From positions 1 to 28,924 of the forward strand of contig UQYH01000013.1 in NCBI GenBank assembly GCA_900545185.1: 28,924 nt of DNA, given 5' to 3'. Of this stretch, positions 1 to 7,635 are shown one piece after another. Below the pieces are notes generated by a model, which worked only from the letters and a program-made list of their open reading frames with translations, searched no databases and was not told the origin of the DNA. Every line of letters begins with the position of its first letter. Within the stretch, counting starts at the first letter, position 1. The DNA comes from an uncultured Eubacteriales bacterium (GTDB lineage: Bacteria > Bacillota > Clostridia > UBA1381 > UBA9506). Position numbers and translations under genes: made by a program.

Positions 1-28
1 TTGCGGCAACACCCGTTTGCTTATCCAT
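1..28 (-). CDS. start of an unidentified gene downstream of hydG (partial)
   Basis: An ATG lies 4 bases after the hydG stop codon on the same strand, preceded by AGGTG. It opens a frame reading MDKQTGVAA up to the window edge. The spacing suggests co-transcription with hydG. hydF, hydE or an aspartase-like gene often follows hydG in Clostridia, but nine codons are too few to identify it. Confidence 0.45.
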
Positions 29-32
29 ACAC

Positions 33-1481
33 CTAAAACCGAAAATCACGCCGATTCGAGCTTCGTATGTCATCAATATTCTGTTTGGCAATGGCTTTTA
101 CCTTGTCTGTCGGTATTTTTTCCAGTTCCTTTTGAATCAGCTCGTAGCCGATTTTTTTCGTTTCCTCCGTTGCGTAATCCTCCAAAAATTCGGTCAGCGT
201 CATCAGTGCGTTGGGGTGACAGCAATTTAAAATCTGTCCGCTTTTGCAAAGGCTCATAAACCGATCGCCCGTGCGGCCTTCCCGATAGCAAGCCGTGCAA
301 AAGGAAGGAATGAAGCCCATGCGCATCAGCCAGCACACCACCTCATCCAGCGTACGCTGATCCGACACGTCAAACTGCTCGGTGTCGTGCGGACGCTCCT
401 CCTCCGTGTATCCGCCGACCGTGGTACGCGAGCCGCCGCTGATTTGCGATATACCGACCTGCAAGGCCTTTTGGCGCACTGCCTCCGATTCACGCGTGGA
501 AATAATCATGCCGGTATAGGGTACAGCCAAACGGATACAGGCAATCAGCTTGGTAAAAGTTTCATCCGAAATGCCGTTATCAAAGCTATCGGGGTCAATA
601 TCATCGGCACGCTTAACACGCGGCACACTGATGGTGTGCGGTCCTACGCCGTGCATAGCCTCTAAATGCTCGGCATGCATTAAAAGACCTGCAAATTCGT
701 ATTTATACAACTCCAGTCCAAACAAAACACCCAGGCCGACATCATCAATACCGCCCTCCATGGCTCTGTCCATGGCCTCGGTATGATAGGCATAGTTATG
801 CTTCGGCCCCGTGGGGTGCAAATACTCATAGCTTTCTTTGTGATACGTCTCTTGAAATAAAATATAGGTGCCGATGCCGGCTTCCTTCAGCTTGCGATAA
901 TTTTCAACCGTGGTGGCCGCAATGTTCACATTTACGCGGCGAATATCGCCGTTTTTATGATGCACGCCGTAGATGGTGTGAATACAGTCCAAAATATATT
1001 CAATCGGATTATTGACGGGATCCTCTCCTGCCTCAATGGCCAGCCGCTTGTGCCCCATATCCTGCAAGGCAATGACCTCAGCACGCACTTCCTCCTGCGT
1101 CAGCTTTTTGCGCGGAATATGCTTGTTTTTTAAGTGATACGGACAGTACAGACACCCGTTGATGCAGTAATTGGAAAGGTAAAGCGGCGCAAACATAACG
1201 ATACGGTTGCCGTAAAATGCCAGCTTAATTTCTTCGGCAATCCGATACATTTCGTCTATCTTTTCGGGAATTTCACACGCCAGCAAAACCGATGCTTCCC
1301 GGTGCGTTAAGCCCTTACAGTGCAGACCCTTGCCGTCGCGCTTGGGGCGTGCCTTTTCTAAAATTTCGTCAATCAGCGGTATGTTGTTTTTGTTTGCCTC
1401 CGCATAGGCCAGTGTGTCTAAAATTTCTTCATGATTAATAAATTCTTCGGCCTTGGCCGATTTGGGGTTATACATTGCCAT
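33..1481 (-). CDS. hydG: [FeFe]-hydrogenase H-cluster maturase HydG (radical SAM tyrosine lyase)
   Basis: HydG cleaves tyrosine to p-cresol and supplies the CO and CN- ligands, as an Fe(CO)(CN) synthon, for the H-cluster of [FeFe]-hydrogenase in the cytoplasm. The 482-residue product has the usual family length. It has the radical-SAM CX3CX2C motif in CINGCLYC near residue 110, and the C-terminal CX2CX22C motif, beginning FCTAC and ending at the second Cys of NCC, that binds the auxiliary cluster unique to HydG; this separates it from the related ThiH. The ATG is preceded by GAAAGGA. The TM1266-family regulator gene lies upstream on the same strand across a structured 232-base spacer with a terminator-like hairpin, so hydG may be controlled by attenuation. 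The hydrogenase itself and HydE/HydF are not in the window. The identification is firm. Confidence 0.96.
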   Translation of the reverse strand: MAMYNPKSAKAEEFINHEEILDTLAYAEANKNNIPLIDEILEKARPKRDGKGLHCKGLTHREASVLLACEIPEKIDEMYRIAEEIKLAFYGNRIVMFAPLYLSNYCINGCLYCPYHLKNKHIPRKKLTQEEVRAEVIALQDMGHKRLAIEAGEDPVNNPIEYILDCIHTIYGVHHKNGDIRRVNVNIAATTVENYRKLKEAGIGTYILFQETYHKESYEYLHPTGPKHNYAYHTEAMDRAMEGGIDDVGLGVLFGLELYKYEFAGLLMHAEHLEAMHGVGPHTISVPRVKRADDIDPDSFDNGISDETFTKLIACIRLAVPYTGMIISTRESEAVRQKALQVGISQISGGSRTTVGGYTEEERPHDTEQFDVSDQRTLDEVVCWLMRMGFIPSFCTACYREGRTGDRFMSLCKSGQILNCCHPNALMTLTEFLEDYATEETKKIGYELIQKELEKIPTDKVKAIAKQNIDDIRSSNRRDFRF

Positions 1482-1713
1482 TTGGCATCATCCTTTCTTG
1501 CAATCAGATTGTATAAGCTTCTTTTTGTTCAGAAAATTGAAAAAAGCCACAGCTTCCACTCCCACGCGGAAACTGCGGCTTTGGCCGAACCTGTTCGGCA
1601 GCCGGAAATCGGCCGCTGCAAAACCTGTATGGTTCGGATGTATGCCGTGCATCCACTGCTTTTGTGTCAGCCGTCCGGGGCTTTCACATCAGGAGTGTAA
1701 GTTAAATTGTCTT
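1482..1713 (-). promoter_or_regulatory. structured hydG leader with possible terminator/antiterminator switch
   Basis: This spacer between the TM1266 gene and hydG has no open frame but many inverted repeats. In transcript order they are: GTG/CAC enclosing AGCC/GGCT (1664-1687); GGATG/CATCC (1636-1654); AACC/GGTT (1622-1634); GCAGC/GCTGC (1598-1619); GCCGAAC/GTTCGGC (1584-1599); then an intrinsic terminator (1540-1582). The 1584-1599 hairpin can extend by pairing 1601-1604 with 1576-1579, which would use part of the terminator's 5' arm and exclude the 1598-1619 hairpin. I do not recognise a known riboswitch consensus: no T-box GGGTGGNACCGCG, no B12 box, no SAM-I core. Confidence 0.55.
1540..1582 (-). 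terminator. intrinsic terminator upstream of hydG
   Basis: On the minus strand a stem forms between + strand positions 1573-1579 and 1546-1552, with one mismatch. It continues as GGAA/TTCC (1568-1571 with 1554-1557) and is followed by six U residues (1545-1540). It lies about 60 bases before the hydG start. It either ends the TM1266 transcript or acts as an attenuator for hydG. Confidence 0.7.
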
Positions 1714-1959
1714 TTACGCTTTTGAAAAGGCCGCCTTGGCCGTAATACCTTCCAGCTTGCCCAAGCTACCCGTTAGAGTGTTAATCACATCCTGCGGTGC
1801 ATCAATGGCTATGCTGATAATATGAATCTGTTTGGCTCGGTACGGCAGTCCCATCCGCCCGATGATATATGTACCGTACGTATGCAGCAGTTCATTCAGC
1901 GCACCGACCGATTCTGCCTTTTCAACAATAATGCTGATAACAGCCACTCTTGTGTCCAT
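1714..1959 (-). CDS. TM1266-family iron-only hydrogenase system putative regulator (ACT-like)
   Basis: This 81-residue protein matches the small ACT-fold family named after Thermotoga TM1266, which is found next to [FeFe]-hydrogenase maturation genes. Features seen are the opening TRVAVISIIVEK strand, a helix over SVGALNELLHTYG, the GRMGLPYR turn and a closing half with HIISIAIDAPQDVINTLTGSLG. Such ACT domains usually bind a small ligand and dimerise; the exact role of this family is unproven. The start is supported by AGAGGTGAG just upstream and by a good promoter at 1980-2008. Its place before hydG fits a regulatory or sensing role for hydrogenase assembly. Confidence 0.9.
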   Translation of the reverse strand: MDTRVAVISIIVEKAESVGALNELLHTYGTYIIGRMGLPYRAKQIHIISIAIDAPQDVINTLTGSLGKLEGITAKAAFSKA

Positions 1960-1979
1960 TTTCTCACCTCTGTGCTCTT

Positions 1980-2008
1980 ATTGTATCATATTCCATTTAA
2001 AAACGCAA
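1980..2008 (-). promoter_or_regulatory. sigma-A promoter of the TM1266-hydG unit
   Basis: On the minus strand TTGCGT (2003-2008) and TACAAT (1980-1985) are separated by exactly 17 bases. The predicted transcript start is about 15 bases before the TM1266 start codon, so the 5' UTR is very short. Confidence 0.75.
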
Positions 2009-2078
2009 GAGTGAAGCGATCATTGATACATAAAACTTGTTTGATTCACAATGTTGAGAAAAGCTGCCGCATGCCGCA

Positions 2079-3209
2079 TTATCGGCCGATTGCATATAGG
2101 CGCATAACGCGATGGGCACAATCTTCCAGCAGTTCTTCGGTTTTTGCCATGGATTCCGCAAGGCTCATCGGCCCGTTTTGCACAGAAAAAACCGCATCAA
2201 TGCCACCGCCGTATACATCACGGTACCCGTCTCCGATGGAGCCGGTCAGCGCAATAACGGGTTTTTGGTATAATTTAGCACGCTTTGCCACACCAACAGG
2301 CGCTTTGCCGAACAGGGTCTGCCCGTCCAGCCGACCCTCTCCCGTAATGACCAAATCCGCTTGCTGCAAGGCCGAATCAATTTGCAGCAAATCCAAAACA
2401 AGCTCAATGCCCGATGCAACCTCGGCCTGCCAAAAGGCCAGCAGCGGAATGCTTAAGCCGCCTGCCGCACCGGCACCCTTGGTATTTGTAAAGTCCTGAC
2501 CGGTCTCTTTGCAAATCATCGCGGCGTAATGCGCCATCGATGCGTCCAGCTCAGCGCGCATGGCTTCATCAGCGCCCTTTTGGCCGCCGAACACGTGTGA
2601 GGCACCGTCTGCACCGCACAGGGGATTGGTTACATCACACGCCAGACGCAAGAATACGTTATCCAGCCGTTTATCCCGACCGCTTGCGTCAATGGTCGCA
2701 ACCTGTGCAAGCCCTTCGCCGCCGGGGACAACCTCCTTGCCGTCAGCATCCAAAAAGCGGATGCCCAAAGCTTGCGCCATGCCCAAACCGCCGTCATTGG
2801 TGGCAGAGCCGCCCAAGCCTAAAATAATACTCTTACAGCCATCATCGAGCGCGGCACGTATCAGCTGACCCGTACCGTAGCTGGTGGCATGCATGGGGTT
2901 GCGCTCCGACTCTGTCAAAAGCGGCAGACCGGAAGCCGCTGCCATTTCAATAACGGCCGTCCGATCGTCCAGCAACCCGTAAAACGCCGTTATGTCACGC
3001 CCCAAAGGATCTTTAACGCACACATCTCTTTTTGTGCCGCCGCGCACCGCCAAAATAGCCTCTGCAAGGCCTTCGCCGCCATCCGCCAACGGAAAGTTAC
3101 AAATGCTTGCCTGCGGATAGACGCTGCGAATACCGCGCTCTATCGCTTCGGCCGCTTTTTGTGCCGAAAGGCTGCCTTTAAATGAATCAATTGCTGTTAC
3201 GATATGCAT
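2079..3209 (-). CDS. glycerate kinase, type I (GK1 family)
   Basis: Phosphorylates D-glycerate with ATP to a phosphoglycerate that feeds glycolysis (2- or 3-phosphoglycerate, depending on the enzyme). The 376-residue length matches the GlxK/GarK family. Visible hallmarks are DSFKGSLSA near the N-terminus, FPLADGGEGL around residue 40, a Gly-rich LGGSATNDGGLG segment near residue 130, and VITGEGRLDGQTLFGKAP around residue 285. The ATG follows AAAGGAG with an 8-base spacer. Its first 13 bases overlap the end of the GNAT gene, so it is the last gene of the operon that starts with the XRE regulator. No other glyoxylate or glycerate gene is beside it, so the source of its substrate is not shown. 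Confidence 0.93.
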   Translation of the reverse strand: MHIVTAIDSFKGSLSAQKAAEAIERGIRSVYPQASICNFPLADGGEGLAEAILAVRGGTKRDVCVKDPLGRDITAFYGLLDDRTAVIEMAAASGLPLLTESERNPMHATSYGTGQLIRAALDDGCKSIILGLGGSATNDGGLGMAQALGIRFLDADGKEVVPGGEGLAQVATIDASGRDKRLDNVFLRLACDVTNPLCGADGASHVFGGQKGADEAMRAELDASMAHYAAMICKETGQDFTNTKGAGAAGGLSIPLLAFWQAEVASGIELVLDLLQIDSALQQADLVITGEGRLDGQTLFGKAPVGVAKRAKLYQKPVIALTGSIGDGYRDVYGGGIDAVFSVQNGPMSLAESMAKTEELLEDCAHRVMRLYAIGR

Positions 3210-3778
3210 GGTTGTATCTCCTTTTGCCTTTCCAAATATTCCTCGCGCGTCAGACTGTATAAAACATCGTCCTCCACACGGCCGTCATACAGCCGCCGCG
3301 CCTGCCGCAAAAGGCCTTCACGCTGAAAACCGCATTTTTCAATTACACGGCGCGAACGGTCGTTTTCCGCAAAATGGTACACACTGATTAAATCCAGCTG
3401 CATCACCCGAAAGCCGTAATCCGTCAAAGCCTTGGCACATTCCGTCATATAGCCCTTGCCCCAAAAATCATCATCCAGCACATAGCCCAGCATACGGACG
3501 CGGTCATTCATGCGCTTATGGTCGCGGTGCAGACCGCAAGAGCCAATCAGGCGGCCGCTTGCCTTCTCCCCAATCGCCCAAACCTCGTCACCTTCCATAA
3601 ATTCGCGCAGCACACGTTCAGAGTCCGCAAGCGTCTCATGCGGTTTCCAGCCTGCATGGCTGCCCACATTCGGCTTTACGCACCAGCTGTGCAGCGCCTC
3701 CAAATCATCGAGGGCAAAACGGCGCATAAACAGGCGCTCTGTTTGAATCATATCTTCTGTTTCACAATTTGTTTTCAT
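3197..3778 (-). CDS. GNAT-family N-acetyltransferase (RimJ/RimL-like)
   Basis: An acetyl-CoA-dependent N-acetyltransferase of the RimJ/RimL branch, about 193 residues. The opening IQTERLFMRRFALDDLEAL is typical of the group. The acetyl-CoA binding loop and helix lie in the stretch LDDDFWGKGYMTECAKALTD, and the C-terminal half has the usual VIEKCGFQREGLLR segment. A longer frame begins at 3790, but GGAG sits 6 bases before the ATG at 3778, so I prefer that start. The gene overlaps glycerate kinase by 13 bases and begins 17 bases after the nif3-like stop. The substrate (ribosomal protein N-terminus, drug or metabolite) cannot be told from sequence. Confidence 0.85.
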   Translation of the reverse strand: MKTNCETEDMIQTERLFMRRFALDDLEALHSWCVKPNVGSHAGWKPHETLADSERVLREFMEGDEVWAIGEKASGRLIGSCGLHRDHKRMNDRVRMLGYVLDDDFWGKGYMTECAKALTDYGFRVMQLDLISVYHFAENDRSRRVIEKCGFQREGLLRQARRLYDGRVEDDVLYSLTREEYLERQKEIQPCIS

Positions 3779-3795
3779 GCTATTCTCCATTTAAT

Positions 3796-4575
3796 TTAGT
3801 TATATCGCCACGGATTTTGTTCATCTGCTATCAGCACACGCAAACGGTCACCAAAGCGCTGCGTCAGCTTCGCCTGCATCAAGCGGCCAAAACCGATTTC
3901 CGCACTGTAGTGATCAACCAGCAGAATCGGGAAATGATTTTCAACCGCAAAGCGCGCATGGTAATGCTTAAAATCGCCCGAAATATACACATCCGCACCC
4001 AACTCATGCGCTTGGTACATTATGTCACCTCCGCCGCCGTTGCACACTGCCACGGTTTGAATGCATCTGTCCGGGTCGCCGGCATACGAAACATGCGGCA
4101 GGTTAAACGCCGTTTTGGCACGCTGCAAAAGATCCGAAAGCTTGCACGGCTCACGCAGGCGGCCAATCCGCCCCAGGCCTTCCGCTTCGCCCGAAAAGGC
4201 AGTAACGTGCTCCATCTCGCCAAAGGCCTGCAAAAACGAATCACACAATCCGCCCGATGCCGAATCAAAATTGGTGTGCATGGCAAACAGGCCGATGCCG
4301 TCCCGAATGAAGCGCAGCGCCGTACGCTGCGTACCGTTCGATTCCGTAATCCGTTTCAGCGGATGAAACAGGAGCGGATGATGCGAAACCACCAGTTCTA
4401 CCCCTTCTGCCTTTGCCTGCTGTGCCACGTATTCATCTGCATCCAGCGCAAGCATCAGGGTGCAAATTTCGTCCGTTTGTCCTTCAATTAAAAGGCCGAC
4501 GTTATCATAATCCTCTGCCAGTACCTTCGGCGCTGTTTCTTCAAAAAATGCTAAAAGCTCTTTTAATGTAACCAA
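3796..4575 (-). CDS. Nif3-like dinuclear metal centre protein (DUF34/NIF3 family)
   Basis: A 259-residue member of the Nif3/YqfO/YbgI family, proteins that form toroidal hexamers with two metal ions per subunit. Family members have been linked to GTP cyclohydrolase I type 2-like or metal-insertion functions, but the role is unsettled. The likely metal ligands are seen in SHHPLLFHP (His65, His66) and in the C-terminal GDFKHYHA and VDHYSAE segments. The start is TTG, supported by AAAGGAG with an 8-base gap; it overlaps the end of trmK by 13 bases. The trmK-nif3 pair is widespread in Firmicutes. This is the short form without the middle PII-like insert found in B. subtilis YqfO. Confidence 0.92.
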   Translation of the reverse strand: MVTLKELLAFFEETAPKVLAEDYDNVGLLIEGQTDEICTLMLALDADEYVAQQAKAEGVELVVSHHPLLFHPLKRITESNGTQRTALRFIRDGIGLFAMHTNFDSASGGLCDSFLQAFGEMEHVTAFSGEAEGLGRIGRLREPCKLSDLLQRAKTAFNLPHVSYAGDPDRCIQTVAVCNGGGGDIMYQAHELGADVYISGDFKHYHARFAVENHFPILLVDHYSAEIGFGRLMQAKLTQRFGDRLRVLIADEQNPWRYN

Positions 4576-5270
4576 TCCTTACACTCCTTTTGTACCTCTT
4601 GCAGGCTGTGCAGCCACGCTTCATATTCCTTTGCTTTTTCGGCCGCATCTGCCTTTTCGGCACGATGCAGGCCGCTAAGCGCTGCTTTGTATTTTTGCAA
4701 AAGCTTCTCCACCAGCCGGGGTAAAAGCGGATCGTGATTTTGCCGCAGCTTGCGACCGATTAATGCGTCCTCCGGCTCTTGCCACGGCATAGTGCCGCGG
4801 CGCACCGTCATCACCGTGTAAATCTTGCTGCCCTCCTGCGCCAAAACCTCGTTTTCAATGCTGTAACCGTTCATAGCCAAATAGCGGCGCAATTCGGGTA
4901 CCGCCGTCATGGGCTGCAAAATATAACAATCCAAAAAAAACGGCGCTTCTTCTAAAAGCTGCGCAATTAAAAGACCGCCCATACCGGCCATAACGGCCGT
5001 GTCCGCTTCACCGTGCCGCAGGGCTTTCAATCCGTTTGAAAGGCGCGTTTCGACGATACTTTGCAAACCGTAACGGGCAACATTTTCCTCCGCACGCTGC
5101 AAAGGCCCTGGCCGAACATCCATAGCCAGGGCGCTTTTTAAGCGATTTTGCATACATAAATAAATTGGTATATATCCATGATCCGTCCCTACGTCTGCCA
5201 GGCGCGCCCCATGGGGAACACTTTGCGCGATGGCATAGAGCCGCGGCGTCATGGCCGATTCAATACGCAT
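4563..5270 (-). CDS. trmK: tRNA (adenine(22)-N(1))-methyltransferase TrmK
   Basis: SAM-dependent methyltransferase that makes m1A at position 22 in the D-arm of bacterial tRNAs. The 235-residue protein carries the family signature ADVGTDHGYIPIYL at residues 25-38 (SAM-binding motif I), a second motif around ALAMDVRPGPLQRA, and the catalytic-loop segment AVMAGMGG. The C-terminal ~70 residues are rich in Lys, Glu and Ala and match the coiled-coil domain of this family. AAAAGGA lies 8 bases before the ATG. It sits between the acyl-CoA synthetase (42-base gap) and nif3 (overlap), so translation of nif3 may be coupled to it. Confidence 0.95.
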   Translation of the reverse strand: MRIESAMTPRLYAIAQSVPHGARLADVGTDHGYIPIYLCMQNRLKSALAMDVRPGPLQRAEENVARYGLQSIVETRLSNGLKALRHGEADTAVMAGMGGLLIAQLLEEAPFFLDCYILQPMTAVPELRRYLAMNGYSIENEVLAQEGSKIYTVMTVRRGTMPWQEPEDALIGRKLRQNHDPLLPRLVEKLLQKYKAALSGLHRAEKADAAEKAKEYEAWLHSLQEVQKECKDWLH

Positions 5271-5312
5271 AGATTCAATCCTTTTACAAGAAAATATGTA
5301 TTCAAAATAAAT

Positions 5313-6986
5313 TTATTCTTCGTGATTTTTCTTTCTGATTTCCGCACGTTTAATTTTGCCGCCCAACGTTTTGGGCAATTCGTCCACAAATTCTACCACA
5401 CGCGGATATTTATACGGTGCGGTAACGTGCTTTACGTGGTTTTGCAGCTCTTTTATCAGCGCATCGGACGGCTCGTACCCCTTAGCCAGCACAACCGTTG
5501 CCTTTACAACTTGTCCGCGTACCGGGTCGGGTGCGGCCGTAATGGCACATTCCACAACCGAAGGATGCTCCAAAAGCGCACTTTCTACCTCAAACGGCCC
5601 AATGCGGTAGCCCGAACATTTAATAACATCATCATTACGGCCGACAAACCAATAGTAACCGTTAGAATCGCGCCATGCCACATCGCCGATGTTGTAATTG
5701 CCCGTGCCGAGATATTTTTCCGTCAGTTCCTTATCCCGATAATAGCCGGTAAACAGGCCGACGGGCGGCTGTTTGTCCACACCCATCACCACAATGCTGC
5801 CTTCTTCACCGTCCTCACAAATATTGCCGTCATTGTCCATCAACTGAATGTTATACAGCGGAGACGGTTTACCCATAGAGCCGGGCTTTGGCTCAAACCA
5901 CTGAAAGTTTGCCAGCATAACCGAGCTTTCACTCTGTCCAAAGCCTTCGCAAAGCTTCAGCCCCGTCAGCTCGTACCACTTTTTAAACACTTCGGGGTTC
6001 AGCGGCTCTCCGGCAATGCAGCAATGCTGTATGCAGGATAAATCAAACTTCGTCACATCCTCCTGCAGCATAAACCGAAACATAGTCGGCGGTGCGCAAA
6101 AAGTTGTCACCTGATATTTTGTAATTTTTTCAAGCAAGTGCAACGGCACAAATTTTTCCATGTCATACGCAAAAATCACGGCACCGCAAATCCACTGTCC
6201 GTAAATTTTGCCCCAGCCAAACTTAGCCCAGCCGGAGTCGGAAACGCTCATATGCAGCTTGTTTTCCTGTACCTGCTGCCAATATTTTGCCGTAACAATA
6301 TGCCCGAGCGGATAAGAAAAATTATGCAGCACCATTTTGGGCATACCCGTTGTGCCGGAGGTAAAATAAATCAGCATGGGGTCATCCCATCGGTTTTCGT
6401 TTTCACCCGTCGGACGCGGAAATTCCGTGCTTTGGTTTTGTATCCCCTCTGCAAATGAGAGCCAGCCCTCACGCTGCGTGCCGACCAGAATTTTATGCCG
6501 CAGGGTTTCGGCCTCCGGCTCGGCTTCCTCTACCTGCTCTATAACAAACGGATCATCCACGCACACAATGGCCGAAATTTTCGCCGCATTGGCACGGTAC
6601 GCAATGTCCTTTTTTGTCAATTGCAGTGAACCGGGAATTAAAACCGCGCCCAGCTTATGCAGCGCCGTCGCACAGACCCAGTATTCCCATCTGCGGCGCA
6701 GAATTAAAAGCACAACCATACCTTTTTTGATGCCCAGGCCGGCAAAAAAGTTTGCCGCTTGGTTAGAAAGACGACTGATATCCGAAAACGTGAACCGTTT
6801 TTCTTCATCATGGTCATCGCACCAAACCAAGGCCATTTTGTCCGGTTCTTCCTTTGCCCATGCATCGACAATATCAAAGCCGAAATTAAAATGTTCCGGC
6901 ACATTTACCTTATAGTTTTCTTTAAAATCCTCATACGAATCAAACGCCATACGAGGCAAAAATCGTTCCAGCAGCAAAACACTCAC
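5313..6986 (-). CDS. AMP-forming acyl-CoA synthetase / acetyl-CoA synthetase-like ligase
   Basis: Activates a carboxylic acid to an acyl-adenylate and then a CoA thioester. Adenylate-forming enzyme motifs are clear in the 557-residue chain: the P-loop YFTSGTTGMPK at about residues 207-217, the aromatic/ATP motif GFGQSES, the hinge region GRNDDVIKCSGYRIGPFEVE, and the C-terminal catalytic lysine in PKTLGGKIKR (about residue 544). The overall pattern, with LRRRWEYW near residue 100, is closest to the medium-chain/MACS-type branch, but the acid substrate is not readable from sequence. The frame opens with GTG, six bases after the XRE/cupin stop; an ATG 12 codons in is a possible alternative. Pairing with a cupin-type XRE regulator occurs in many Clostridia and suggests control by the substrate or product. 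Confidence 0.88.
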   Translation of the reverse strand: MSVLLLERFLPRMAFDSYEDFKENYKVNVPEHFNFGFDIVDAWAKEEPDKMALVWCDDHDEEKRFTFSDISRLSNQAANFFAGLGIKKGMVVLLILRRRWEYWVCATALHKLGAVLIPGSLQLTKKDIAYRANAAKISAIVCVDDPFVIEQVEEAEPEAETLRHKILVGTQREGWLSFAEGIQNQSTEFPRPTGENENRWDDPMLIYFTSGTTGMPKMVLHNFSYPLGHIVTAKYWQQVQENKLHMSVSDSGWAKFGWGKIYGQWICGAVIFAYDMEKFVPLHLLEKITKYQVTTFCAPPTMFRFMLQEDVTKFDLSCIQHCCIAGEPLNPEVFKKWYELTGLKLCEGFGQSESSVMLANFQWFEPKPGSMGKPSPLYNIQLMDNDGNICEDGEEGSIVVMGVDKQPPVGLFTGYYRDKELTEKYLGTGNYNIGDVAWRDSNGYYWFVGRNDDVIKCSGYRIGPFEVESALLEHPSVVECAITAAPDPVRGQVVKATVVLAKGYEPSDALIKELQNHVKHVTAPYKYPRVVEFVDELPKTLGGKIKRAEIRKKNHEE

Positions 6987-6992
6987 TCTTTT

Positions 6993-7550
6993 CTATTCTG
7001 AAATCATGGTTAAAAAAACGGTCGGTTCATCCCCTGCGCAACGCTGTCCGTGCTGATAGGTGGGGTTAAAATAGACCGAGTCCCCGGCCTCCAGCACAAA
7101 GCTTTTATCGTCAAACACAAGCTCCATGCGTCCGGAAATAACAAGGTTAAACTCCTGACCGGAGTGGCTGACCAACGCCGCCGGGGCATCCGTCGGATCC
7201 AGTGTGACCAAAAGAGGCTGCATGATTTTGCCGCTGTAGCGGAAAGCCAAATCCTTAAACGCATAACCGGGATAACGGTCAACCGTGCGTCCCTGTCCGT
7301 TGCGGACAATATGGTAGGTATCAAGCTTGGCACGGGTACCGGTCATAATCTCCGTAAAATCCACACCGAATTTGTTGGCAATTTCATAAATGACACTAAT
7401 GGGAATGTTTTTGCCGTTTTCTTCATATTCACGGTACACCGCCGCATCCAGGTTCAGTTCTGCCGCAAGTTCTTCTTGTGTGTAGCCGCAGGCCTCGCGC
7501 AGACCGCTGATACGCTGCGCCAGTTCCTTCAGTTCATTCATATCGTTCAT
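6993..7550 (-). CDS. XRE-family transcriptional regulator with C-terminal cupin sensor
   Basis: Two-domain regulator of about 185 residues. Residues ~5-60 form an HTH_3 DNA-binding domain (ISGLREACGYTQEELAAELN, then the second helix around DAAVYREYEENGKNIP). Residues ~105-182 form a small-ligand cupin with SHSGQEFNLVISGRMEL and LEAGDSVYFNPTYQHG, the two cupin motifs. Regulators of this build commonly control the adjacent metabolic gene, here the acyl-CoA synthetase 6 bases downstream. The longest frame begins with GTG at 7559, but GGAAG is spaced 8 bases from the ATG at 7550, so I use that start. The ligand is unknown. Confidence 0.88.
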   Translation of the reverse strand: MNDMNELKELAQRISGLREACGYTQEELAAELNLDAAVYREYEENGKNIPISVIYEIANKFGVDFTEIMTGTRAKLDTYHIVRNGQGRTVDRYPGYAFKDLAFRYSGKIMQPLLVTLDPTDAPAALVSHSGQEFNLVISGRMELVFDDKSFVLEAGDSVYFNPTYQHGQRCAGDEPTVFLTMISE

Positions 7551-7583
7551 ATGGCTCACTTCCGTTTCATAGTTTAAATTGTA

Positions 7584-7612
7584 GGCATAAGAAAGCCGAA
7601 CCGCCTAATGCC
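7584..7612 (-). other. hairpin between argH and the XRE regulator
   Basis: GGCATAAG and CTAATGCC pair in seven of eight positions around a 13-base loop in the 76-base spacer. No U-run follows, so it is at best a weak terminator for argH. I could not place a convincing promoter for the XRE gene in this spacer. Confidence 0.3.
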
Positions 7613-7635
7613 TGGGCACAGGTTGCAATGGACGG

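Noticed and set aside
1482..1713. Cobalamin riboswitch or T-box in the hydG leader
   Set aside because: A few bases resemble the 3' part of a B12 element, but the B12 box is missing, and the T-box antiterminator sequence is absent.
1822..2499. 225-codon plus-strand open frame
   Set aside because: It runs antisense through the TM1266 gene and glycerate kinase, both of which have clear family matches; a shadow.
5178..6041. 287-codon plus-strand open frame
   Set aside because: Antisense to trmK and the acyl-CoA synthetase; its composition is that of a complement of coding sequence.
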